From assembly GCF_041381155.1 (NCBI RefSeq), contig NC_091144.1, positions 14,393,544 through 14,457,543 on the forward strand: DNA of 64,000 nt, written 5' to 3'. The position numbers were made by a program, and so were the translations under genes. The first letter of the stretch is position 1. Each line of letters starts with the position of its first letter. Under the pieces are notes generated by a model, which worked only from the letters and a program-made list of their open reading frames with translations, was not told the origin of the DNA and made no database searches. Source of the stretch: Argopecten irradians (Eukaryota > Mollusca > Bivalvia > Pectinida > Pectinidae). Below are positions 32,373-43,660 of this stretch, one piece after another.

Positions 32373-35300
32373 GTTCTGGCTAAAAGTAAACCAGACATTA
32401 AAGGTTTTCAAGAAGTTCGCTATGAGTATTCCAAGGGGGGACAACTTGGTCCATGTCAGGTCCAACATTTGGCTGATATGTTAGAAGATTATCAGGCAAG
32501 TATTCAAGTATTTCTGAATTTCTAAAAACTTGCTTCAGTTACTTGTATTTCCTCTATGATTAATGCTTAAATATCAATTATGATGTTGTTTATTTTTTTA
32601 TGAATAATGAAAAAAAAAAACAATTAAGTTATAAAACTGCAGGGTTCAGGTTGATTTTGTTATACACTGTCTTTGCATTTAGCTTCAAATATAAGTGGTC
32701 AGTCCAGTTCTAAATATTTGTAATCTGATGTAAAAAAGTATTGATCAACTCACTTGACCACAAATGTTTCCGCCCCAAAAAATGGCTGTCCCTTTTGCCT
32801 CCAACATGTGTTAAGTAATGACAAAAATAATAGATGGAACATTGCTTCATCATTATTCAAAATATATGACTTTGGTATTTAAATAGAGTTTTTAGAAAGG
32901 TGTTAGTCCAGAGTTTCTCTAATATTTGCAATTTGTGTTATCCTTCAGTTTGTATTCCAACCTGGCCAGCTGCAACCCAACAGTTTGTATGAAGGTCGGA
33001 CTGAAGAAGGTGTGGCTATCTTCTCTAAGTACCCAATCACATCAGTCAATCATCTACTTCTCTTCAGGTTTGTTATATTCGTTAGTATAATGGACATAAG
33101 TCAATTCTATATCCATATTCTACTCTTTAGAAAATGGAGATAATTGATTGACATCCATACATGTTACTTACTTAAGTATTAAAACAATATTTTATTCAAT
33201 ATTAATAGGTTTTGCAATACTTCTATAATGGGATTTAAATAATATCTCTATCCTAAGCTTACTTGTAGCAACTGGGTTGTAATTTTGCATTACAGTTGTA
33301 ATTTAAGTTAACTTTTCACATCAATATTTTCAACTCACCAAACTATATAAAAGAGAGACAATTGGTTTTGTTTATTTATAAAGCAGATAGCCTGTTTCTT
33401 AAAAGCTAAATCATGTAGAGCAGTATTCACATTATGATTTGTTTCTACATACAGGAATAGATCTAATAGTGCTGACACTCATCAGCGTGTTTGTCTTCAT
33501 GCAGTTATCACTCACCCAACAGGGACACAGGTATGTGCATAAACGATGTCCCAGACAATTCACATTCACTGAAGGATAGAAGGTTCGGGTGTGTTGCCAT
33601 AACACCATTAATATATGGCTGAGTACAGAGTGGCGAAATTTCTGATCACGATTTTAAGTTGCCTCACCCTTTTTGAGTTCCATGTATCTTTCTGTATGAA
33701 GGTTATCTCCCTTTGCCCAATTTATTTGAATATGATGATAAAACCGTATTTATTATAGATCAATGTTTTAAACACACACCTGTCGTTGAGTCATGAAGCT
33801 AGAGAGAAAGCGGTCATTGAGATATGGAGATATGTCCAACAACTACAGGGACCAGTGGTTTTTATGGGAGACCTTAATGCAGAGCCAGATGAGCGAGCAA
33901 TCAAGTAAGCTTATTTTGATTTCCCTTAGCAGCTTTGAGAAATTGCTATTTACATGTAAAAATGGGTGTTTGTATGTGTTTCATTACACATATTAACACT
34001 AAAGCCAAGTTTGTTTGCATGTTTTTAATTATACTGTATGAAAATACAAATATAAATAGGGCAAAGAAGTAATTCTATATATACAAATTATAATATATAC
34101 TTATAGCAGTAAATTGGTTGTGTGCATGCAACAAGATGGTGATGCAGATAATATCAGGATTTGTTCAATTCTAGGTTTTTACGCGGAGAGATTTCTATTG
34201 AAAAGCAGCAAACTAAAGGTTTTATAGATGTTTGGCTGGAATCACACGGTAGAGACATACCTGGTTTGACATATAATACATTAAAAAAGGAACTCTCTAA
34301 ACGGGTATGTATTTATAATTACCTTTAAAGGATTTGTGCAGTCAAAAATGATAATTTCAGTTTATGCTGGAAATGGCTTCATTAGACCATGTAGAAACCT
34401 CTCCGTGCCGCGCGTGACCGGAATAACCTGTAAACTGCCGATATCGAGGTCAAATTTTCTGACCACCCGATTATGCATATTTTCTAGCTCTAAACCGTGT
34501 GACGTCATAATAGTCCGTGGCTTATAGCTGTACTATAAGTGATGTGCTATCACTTACATCGACGGTCACAGATAAAGCCGATAAAAGTTTTTTTATGATT
34601 ACTTTTGAGTAGAGTTAATCGTACAATAACATTGGCTCGAATATGAATAACTAAACGAGTGAAATTCGATGTTTCAAATACTCTAGTTTATGCTCTAATA
34701 GCAGGTATCTTCGTGTAATTATGAAAGAAAATCCACACAAAAATAAAAGTTTCAGATTTTTTGTCGAGGAGTTCAGCAACGAATTAGCTTTAATTAGATA
34801 ATATTATCCTGTATCTTTGATACATTGTGAATTGCAATGTTTGTGACTGTAATATGAAATTTTACGTAACAATTTAAGAAATCCTTGATTAAAGCATCAA
34901 TGATATGATGCTTGACTATATATATATACGTACACACCGATGATTGATCATTACAAACATTGGATTGTGTGTTGCTAACCGAATAAATCGAGATACATTT
35001 ATTACAATATCGTAAAACGTTTCTACATGTGGTAGAAAGAATTTACTTTTGATAGTATAAAAGATCAAATAATTGAGATATTAAGCAAAACAAACTATTT
35101 TTTCAGACCGTGCGGTCGCTTTCAATTTTTAATCGATATACGAGTAGATACACCGATATTATAGATAAATAATTAGCCATGCCTTTGGTTTGATGGTTAT
35201 GTAATACCTTGACCAGGATGTTGTTTACCTGTACATAACGCCATTCATCGAACTCGCCTGTAATTACCTGGCCTCGGGCAATTTGCTATTCGGTGGACTA

Positions 35301-38300
35301 TATCGGGTATTTGCTATTGTCTTACTGTCAATCGATCAGGTTAGGACATCTGTTAATTGGATTGTGATTTGAATTATGGAAACCCCGTACATCTATACTC
35401 TAGGTTTTTTTTGTCACCTCCATTTTTAGAATGAAGATGTAAAAGCAAATGGAAGTAAAATATACCTGATCATACCTAGGAATATATATTGCATACACAC
35501 ATATATACATTGTATGTAGTACACAGATAAAACAAAAATGGAAGGTGACTTATTCAGAAACAAAAATGGTTCTAAGAACTATTTCAACTAAAGGTTTAAC
35601 CTTAAAAATTATTCCAGTCTAGTACTGTAATTACGGAATCGTGGCATATAGCAATCTTCCGTAATTTATAAGGTATCATTAAAAATTCTAAGTATGTATT
35701 TTCACCGTTTTGAATCTAAATGTACATGTATAGTCATACAAGAAGGGTTACAACATTATCACACTAAATATGCTTATTTAAATATCACTTACCGGGTAGT
35801 ATATTTTTAAAAAGGTACAAGATATTATATCTATTTATAATGCCTGTATACAAGTAATTTCAATTTTCATTTGAACACTTTATGTGGTTACTTTTTGGAT
35901 TATACGATAAATGTTCATATATCATACTATTAAATCTCGGTAAGATATACAAAACAGTCGACAATGAATATACTATTTTAAGGATTTAGTATAATTTTGA
36001 AATAATGAATTTAAATCTACACTGTGATTTAGGAACATATATCAGAAATACCATTGATGTATTTCTGCTTTTTAGTAAACGTTATGGATAAAGTTTCAAA
36101 GGCAACAATATAGATATACATATTATTTTCTGTATAAGTTCGGTACTGTTACTCCAATATCACATAACTGATAACCGTCCACATTTTATTTTTACTCAAA
36201 AACTGTGCCGTGTTTGCATCGTTATAGCAGAAGTTTGAAATACTAAACACGGATTCTAGATATATTCATGCTAAATTTTGGGATTTCACCCGTAAAAAGA
36301 TAGTGTTATATTATACTGTTTTTTTTATTACACTGAAATTTACATCATATGCTATCTAAATCTCAGTCCAGACTGATCCGAACATCATTTTGATATCGCT
36401 ATCAAATTGGACTTATTATCTAATCTAAAGTTAGATATATGCTTGTCTTAACTTTTTGAGTGGTGTAAATTGAATGTTTTGAAACTGAAAATATCTATAT
36501 CATAAAGCTAGAATAACCATTTACTCGAAAAACTCATATTGTAGATCTAACGTATACGTATATATGCTGTATACATGTATAGTACTAGGCTTACCTTGTG
36601 TAGCCGCGGACTACTCTGACATCACAAGACCACGTGACCACCTAGCTCATTATCTCTGAACCGTAGTCGACACTACCCGTAAATCACGACCAAAACCAAC
36701 CGATAGCAATAAAAGATAGGCGATTCGTTGGGTGGGACTTAATTTTTCATTCACCCAAAGCAATATCCTGATGTATTATCAAAAAAAAAAATATTTGGCT
36801 GCACAAATCCTTTAAACTTGATTGTTTCTTATAGATATCAGATAGGAGGGCAATGCATTTAAGGGGTCATCTGAGCTTTAAATCATGGAGGAACAGTGTT
36901 ATTCAATTTTTAAGCATATTATCAAAAAATAGTGGTAGAGTGGTTAAGATGTCCTGACATATTAATTATCACAAGCCCTCAACCTCTGGGTCTCTAGTTC
37001 AATTCCCATGTTGCCAGATACCTGACATTCGTCCGTCTCCTAAACAATGCATGTCCTTAGATGACACTTGTGATGTTAATGTTAAATTAATCAAACCAAA
37101 CCAAACACTTAATATTACCTCAATTCATCGGTATGCTATTTACATATCTTGTAATTGAGAAGGAGATTTCAATAATTTGACCCCTGAAACTTTTGAAATT
37201 AAGTTCAAAGCCATCCACTTTAACAGATGTTTGTTGATCTACTAAATATAGATACAATATGTAGCCAAACATATGTCTCAATAAATTTTTGAACCTTGGA
37301 TTTCTATATTATGAATCTTGTTTTAGCCTACCATCATCAGATGGTGGCCTATTCAAATCACTCTTTGTCCATGGTCCGCTGTCCATCAGTCAATCCGTCC
37401 TTCCATCCATTAACAGTTCTTTTTATTGCTATTTCCCAGAAGTGCTATCTTTCTCAAATTTCATATGTATGCTCCCTTAGCGCCCTAGTTGCGCATATTG
37501 CATTTTGTTACCAATCGGTAAACAAGATGGCCGCCAGGCAGCCATCTTAAATTTTGATATGTATGTACATGTGTCCCTTGGGCCCTAGTTGTTTGTACTG
37601 ATCAGTTAACAAGATAGCCAGCAGGCAGCTACATATTGTATTTTAAAATTTGATTGTAAAAAATTGTTACCGCTATTTCTCAGAAAGTACTGAAAGGATC
37701 GTTCTTAGATTACAGATATTGGTTCCCCTTGGACCCTTGTGCAATTTGCATTTTGGGATTGATTGGTCAACAAGATGGCTGACTGGTCGCCATATTGAAT
37801 TTTAATAGTTGAAGTTTGAAAAGTGGAGAAAAGATCGATCCATCTGACATTTGTCAGACATAGATTAATCTTTGGTGGGCACCAATATCCCTCTGTAATC
37901 TCTTGTATGAATTCTACATTCTCTTTTACTGCTGCTTTTCTTTACCAATATAACCTGTTACTGGTATTTCAATTATTATTTTATATGAATATTTCACTTT
38001 TCTTTAGATTGATTACATCTTTATAAGAAAGTCTGAAAACTTACAGATTGTTGAAGTCACAACTCCTGATAATAAGAAACGAGGGTGAGTGGAAATACAC
38101 TGCGTATAATGTATGAAACATTTAATTTCTCATATATCAGCTGGCAATTGAACTCATAAATATAATCAAGATTTATGATTTTTGGAAAGTATAGCCTATA
38201 CACCATCTTATACATGTAATAAAAATGCTTACACATGTAACTTGTACTTGTGATATCAATTAAGCTTGCTTATAGCAATTGCTTTTTAACTACTTATATG

Positions 38301-38379
38301 TTTTCTTTTCAGACATAAAGCAGCCTCTGACCATTTACCTGTACATGCCAAGTTTACATTGATTCCTCCGAGTGTGTGA
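32373..38379 (+). CDS. Endonuclease/exonuclease/phosphatase (EEP, DNase I-like) family protein, 3' seven exons
   Basis: Exons 32373-32495, 32949-33067, 33455-33530, 33759-33904, 34175-34304, 38008-38084 and 38313-38379 join in frame into 245 residues and a TGA. EEP landmarks in order: PDIKGFQEVR (metal-binding Glu), RTEEGVAIFSKYPI, QRVCLHAVI, INVLNTHLSL, VVFMGDLNAEPDE (catalytic Asp/Asn pair), GLTYNTLKKELSKRIDYIF and ASDHLPVHAKF (terminal Asp-His). These are the known active-site motifs of Mg-dependent phosphodiesterases such as nucleases and sphingomyelinases; the exact substrate cannot be told. The N-terminal portion with the first strand (usually xxNxW) is missing, so at least one upstream exon was not found. 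The first listed intron begins GC (CAG|GCAAGT); the others are GT-AG. The 3.7-kb intron before 38008 is filled with repeats. Confidence 0.88.
34329..36811. mobile_element. Long non-coding TTAA-flanked inverted-repeat element, about 2.5 kb
   Basis: 18-bp perfect terminal repeats TTTAAAGGATTTGTGCAG (34324-34341) and CTGCACAAATCCTTTAAA (36799-36816) include TTAA at each edge (34325-34328 and 36812-36815), a piggyBac-type signature. No open frame long enough for a transposase is seen, so it is a non-autonomous or internally decayed element. It sits in the EEP gene intron 34305-38007. Confidence 0.7.
36931..37108 (+). mobile_element. tRNA-derived SINE
   Basis: An A-box-like stretch (GTGGTAGAGTGGTTAAGATG) is followed about 45 bases later by a B-box-like AGTTCAATTCCC. 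The 3' part TCCTTAGATGACACTTGTGA, then GTTAATGTTAAATTAATC and CAAACCAAACCAAAC, resembles the tail of molluscan SINEs. Length about 180 bp, typical for the class. It lies in the same EEP gene intron. Confidence 0.65.
37325..37908. repeat. Decayed member of the 155-bp tandem repeat family
   Basis: It starts CCTACCATCATCAGATGGTG, carries GTCC/ATCC-rich sequence, three to four diverged units with TTACCGCTATTTCTCAGAAA and AACAAGATGGCC, and ends GGGCACCAATATCCCTCTGT, as the region at 30890-32067 does. It stops about 100 bp before EEP exon 38008-38084. Confidence 0.8.
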
Positions 38380-39042
38380 CCAGTGTGCTGTCCCTATACC
38401 CATCATTAGGTTACATATTGTTTTACATATTATTATAATTCCTTTTTTTATCAAAATTGTGATACTGTAGTCTACAAAACCATATTTAAGAATCAATTGC
38501 TATTTTGGATTTACTTTTGATATTTGTGATTGATTTCTTATGGTTAAGTTTTAAATACACTGTTTATAAAATGCATATTTAAATCTGATGTTTTAAAATC
38601 ATGTAGTTTGAAATTTCAAAATTTAGAAAATGAAATATTTTATAACATTTTAGCTCATATCATTTGTAGATGTTAGATTTTAGAAAAGATGTTAAGGACC
38701 TCTTTGTTATTTAATCGGAAGATTTCTGATGTTTAATCAGCCTTAAAAAATGTACGAGTCGTTAAACCGCCCTGTCGGATATTCTTCAAAATCCAATTCA
38801 AGATCAGAAATGTTTGGATTAAACTTTAAACATTCCTATTTTGGCTTTAATATCACATTCAGTTTTTGTCAGTGTGCTCAATTTTATTCCCATATACATG
38901 TACATATGTATGTATACATTTACCCTGTAGTTTACATATATAAATCATAGAAATCCACCTTAGGGATTGGCCCATGATAATTTAACGGATCACATTTGTT
39001 GTAAATCAAGGACTGGAACAGATACAGAGAGTTTTAGGTACA
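38380..39042. other. Presumed 3' UTR and flank of the EEP gene
   Basis: AT-rich sequence directly after the TGA. No classic AATAAA close to the stop stands out in this part. Short open frames here (for example 38750-38950) look like chance. Confidence 0.4.
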
Positions 39043-39047
39043 TTATA

Positions 39048-39447
39048 GAGGCCCACTACACCTTTCCGGAATAAAACATAAAGGTTTCTTAAAAACATTA
39101 ATAACATCAGAAAATATATGCCGATGCCCAAGATGAGCTTACAACACCAAACATATGCAAGATTACCTCCGCAATATATAATAACAGTGGAGAGTCATTT
39201 CGCTGTTTTGCCATCCGGCGCAGTGATAGTCAATACCACGCGGTATTTAGGACGACGGCGGGAAACATAAGACGACCCGCGTTATGAAAATTAAAATTTT
39301 ATTTATGTTAATCAAATTTTTCAAAAAGTGGTGATACGTGTAGTATTAACGGTAAGTTAATAGCTTTTGCGACTCTACAAAATTATCGATCTAGTTTTAT
39401 ATTCTCACTTAAAAAATTAAAAGCCGTTTCGGAAAGGTAGTGGGCCT
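39048..39447. mobile_element. TTAA-type MITE (family 1, copy B)
   Basis: It starts AGGCCCACTACACCTTTCCGG, ends TTTCGGAAAGGTAGTGGGCC, and is flanked by TTAT on the left and TTAA on the right. It aligns along its length with 7216-7614, with several differences, and so represents an independent insertion of the family inside the unique block. Confidence 0.78.
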
Positions 39448-39451
39448 TTAA

Positions 39452-40270
39452 ACATTATCAATTTCACGCATTTTGTTTTGAAAACATTTTTCGCTTAATC
39501 CTATTTTACACTAATTTATATATATCATTTGTAAATATACATGTACTAGTATATGGTTTGCTCTGAATAGAATGTGCGCTTACATATTTTAATTTACATG
39601 TAAATCGGGACCATAATACACATGTACAATGTACATACATGTGTACATTTAGTGGAAACATGTACACATAACGGTTATATCTGAAACATGCATCTCATCG
39701 TCATAGGATTTTCAACGTGAATGCATCATGAGGGCAAAAATGTCTGTCTAAACTCTTAAAGGGGACCATAAATATGTATTTTTGTTCTAATTTAATTTCT
39801 GAAGAATTGCAATATTAGAAACATTACATTTGAAGTTGCATCCTTATTTCATTTTAAGCTGAATCTTTTTAAGTGTTACATATATACTCATTTTCTGGAC
39901 GTTGATTCTTCATTTGGTCAATTTATTCAACATTGACTTTACGCAAAATGTTATTGTACATGCAGCAATGTATGTATCAATGCAAACAAGTATGCTTACA
40001 ATGACAGTTTTAATGAGAAAAAGAATGATGTTGTACCGATACCACGTTATATTTTTGATAATTGGTTACTTAAATTGTTAAATATGTTATAGAATATACA
40101 AATGTGATATTTGTTATATATGTAGAATTACTAGGAAATAAACATTGTTAATCATTATTTGAATTTTACTTGTCGATATCGTATGGTACCAACCTTTTAG
40201 ATACATAATGTCCTACTTATAGTTATACGAAACGACACAACATCAGGGGCTAAGACAGTATTCATCTAAG
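39452..40270. other. AT-rich spacer without visible genes
   Basis: No exon, promoter or repeat with clear ends was recognised. Several ACATGTAC-type palindromic stretches occur near 39540-39665. Confidence 0.5.
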
Positions 40271-40497
40271 TAGTCCGCTGTATTATAAGGTGTTTTTTAG
40301 CCTAAAAAAAGGACAAAAAACCTTTAGTACCAAAACAAACTATGTCTGTTTAGGGTTATATTGGGAAAAAAATAGGGTCCGGAGTCGGAGATCGAAATCC
40401 CTACTTTTAATTTTTGTTCGTAGAAAAGTTGGGGAAAATAACTCCAAACAGACATATTTATTGTTGGCCTAATGATATAGGCAGGTTTTGCGGATTA
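40271..40497. mobile_element. Diverged fold-back MITE (family 2, copy C) spanning the left edge of copy 2
   Basis: It starts TAGTCCGCTGTATTATAAGG and ends GGCCTAATGATATAGGCAGG, TTTTGCGGATTA, an imperfect version of the arms seen at 29088-29230. The window itself begins with the last bases of the equivalent element of copy 1 (AGGTTTTGCGGATTA, 1-15), so both large copies are bordered by or contain this element. The centre differs from copies A and B. Confidence 0.55.
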
Positions 40498-40939
40498 TAC
40501 TCTAAATGTCTGAAGACATATGTTATTATTGTATAATTCAATTTTGCTTGTTACGAGCATTTTCATTGGCCTAAAATTTAACTTTATCAACCCATAAAGG
40601 AACGTTGCTTCTGATTGATTTCATAGATAAAAGAGTCCCAAAATGAATTTTGAGTATTGAAGAGATTATCTTTAGAAAATTGAATTATGATTAATTTGAA
40701 TTTTTTTATGTTATGGAGATATAACACAAAAATCTGAGTGTACTCTCGTCATAAACCGCTTCGCGGTTTATTTAGACCGTAACATAAAATCTATTCAAGT
40801 TAATCCTTGAAAACTGTATATAAACTACAGTTAATACAAAACAAAATAATTCGATATTTTCAGTTATTATTGAAATCATGACAAGATTACTCAACGATGA
40901 CAAATAAAAGGTTGGCCGTATGATTAATACACGACTTAC

Positions 40940-41028
40940 CTGTATTTCTTTTGCAAACAAGTTCATAAAGTTCCATCGGCTTCCTTCGTCACCCATTGTT
41001 GGGACAGAGGGAAAACTACTTTGGTCTT
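40940..41028 (-). CDS. Internal coding exon of an unrecognised gene (copy 2)
   Basis: Counterpart of 453-541 with identical splice sites, length and predicted peptide (…MGDEGSRWNFMNLFAKEIQ). Downstream exons would have to lie left of 40940, only about 450 bp from the edge of the duplicated segment, so this copy of the gene may be cut off from its remaining exons. Confidence 0.5.
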
Positions 41029-43517
41029 CTGGAAACGTGAAAGGCAAAGACAAAAACGAAATATGTGTTAGAAGTTATTCAGGACATGATAGGTCCAATG
41101 ATCCGGAATTCAGAGTCGTCTAGACCATTGACAAATGATATTAGCCATACTCTCTAGTGGAAAAAAATGCTGAACTATTTGGTATTAATGTGATCGATCT
41201 ACACATTGCTAAATTGTACATAAAAAATATTGAAGAGTGGCTCAAATCCACTAGAGTTATCTTTCTTTGAGTTATAATGCAATAATTTTCGGTTACCCTC
41301 TTCCTTTGAATGACAAGATTGTGTGATTTTTATAGCAATATCTGGAAGGTAAATCACGAACTCGAATTGAAGAGACCTCCGCTTTACCGATCGACCGGAA
41401 TCATCAAACTCAACAAACGATCACCACAACCAGTGTTCTCCCTTTAAAAGGACATTTTCCAGTTGGTCCTAAGGATCGACTGATCCTAAAACTTACTCGT
41501 CCTGAGTACAATGCTACTGCTATTTTTGTTTTGTGTATCTTTAGTACTCTATCAGAAATTGACAAAAAAGTCGCCGGTCAAAGGACCAGTTGCATGACGA
41601 AAAATGTCTAATACAATAAAGTTGCTGGTCACGGACAAACGGACAGGCGTTTATTTCGAACAATGACAACAAGAACCCAAACTGTAGACGTAGAGCATTG
41701 TGACGTGAGCAGAAACAATGTGATTCCTACCTTATTCATGTCCCAGTCAACACTGACTACAGGTAAATATCAGTCTATTATATGATCCGTCAATGTATTA
41801 CCGTAAAAAACACGATAATGTGTTAGGGCTATCCTGTCCAAACACTACTTTTATGTGAATGACTGCTGGAAATGACAAGACATAGCTCAACTGTGATCCA
41901 CCAACAACTAACGTCTGGTAAGAGTCCCATTAGAATATTCTCATTCCAATATTAAAATCTGTGATATCATCAGTAGTAAAGTTCAACTTTTGTCTCCAAA
42001 GTCGTTATCATATGTAGTAACTACAAGAACGTTGGTAATATCATACCCCACTACACGAACTGGATAGTTTGATCACAATCGTTTTATACCTGGCTTAAGA
42101 CTATTGACTATGACCAATTCTCTTCTATGAGAAGATTATATATCTCGGAATCCGTATAGTAAAGTAGTGAAATGAGGACAACACTAACACCGATGGTAAT
42201 ATCTTCGATGTGTTTCCCCAAAGCTTGTAAAGGAAAAATGAGCAACATATCGACGAATGTACAGACTGATACTCACAGAATGTTCCTACTAACTACAGCA
42301 ACAGGTACAATGTTTTACTGATGATTTATCGAAGAACGTTTTGGCAACATCATAAGAGCAAAAAAGCCCAATCAAGTTATTTGTGCGTCATAGTGGTCGC
42401 CATTCGTCCTAAAATGCTATTTTCTTTATTCCAAAGGCACAATTCATCCCGAATCAAAGTAACAAAATTGGACATCCCATCAACCAACGTCTCCATTTAT
42501 CTGTATTTTCTGAGTTGCTTTACAAAAAATACAAGAACAAGTCAATTAAAACCGACGACAGAAAAAAACAAATCTGCATTGTAATTACTTATTCCAACAC
42601 ATTTGGAAAGTGTTATTTATCTAAAAATAAATTAAATATTACTTATCATTTGGACAATAATTGATGTCTTATCGTGTATATATATAATGTCTAATTAACT
42701 CAAAAATCCATTTAAAATAATTCATTTTGCTTTTGTTGCCTACGCAATCTGTTCCTCATTCCAATAATTTCATATAGGGCATAGTTTCATGGATTTTTTT
42801 TGGATGAAATTAATTATTTATAGATACACTACTTTGATATTGACATAAAGTAGGACGTTCTTTTCAATGATGGTAATAGTGTGAAGTAAGTATTTTTTGC
42901 GACTGCAAAATAGTACTAATTCATCTGCTCCCGATTTTAATAGATAAAATCTTTATGTGTTGCACAAGCATCGTGTGAGGAAAGTTCTGATTTAACATAT
43001 AACAGTAAAGTCTATACTAATTTGTCTACTACTGCTTAACGCTCACCTACACTACGGGCATCTCAATCCGAGAGCAAGATGTTTACAATCCCCGTGTTGA
43101 CCTTACAAAACCTCACATCGATACAGAATATCCACTTGTCCGGGATGAGAGAAAACAGTCGAAAAACAGAAGAATCATTCGCCGTCTTTACATTTGATGA
43201 TAAGGAATTTCAACCCTCGGGATGTGACTCTCATGCTATAAAACACTTGACAGAGCCTCGTGTTTGATAACTTAACTCTTTCTTCTTGGGATGAGATTCT
43301 CCTGTCTCGTCCCTAAAGGAGGTGAAAAGTTTTAGTTTCTCTTACCCAGGACAGAGATATCCGCAATTTTACCGGTGTGAGTTTTTTGTTTCATTTTTTA
43401 TCTCGCTTTGCACAACTTAAGTTGTTTTCAAGTATTTCCATCATACCATCATTTTAGAATCATCATACATATACAATGTTCGTCAAAATTGATGATGCAA
43501 TCGAAAAACCGTATTGA

Positions 43518-43660
43518 TGACGTCACGTAATTTTTGGCACGTATGAACTGTCATGACATAAAAAAGAATGAAGATGACGTTTCAGCCATGCAAACAAGTA
43601 TATAAAATGTAACAAGGTATTAATGTGAATGTTGTCGTCGTCGCCGTTGTTGTGACGTCA
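43518..43660. promoter_or_regulatory. Cluster of CRE/ATF-like sites (copy 2)
   Basis: TGACGTCA at 43518-43525 and 43653-43660, in the same arrangement as in copy 1 despite nearby indels between the copies. Confidence 0.35.

Noticed and set aside
36931-37010. A functional tRNA gene
   Set aside because: Box-like motifs are present but no cloverleaf can be drawn and a SINE tail follows, so a tRNA-derived SINE is the better call.
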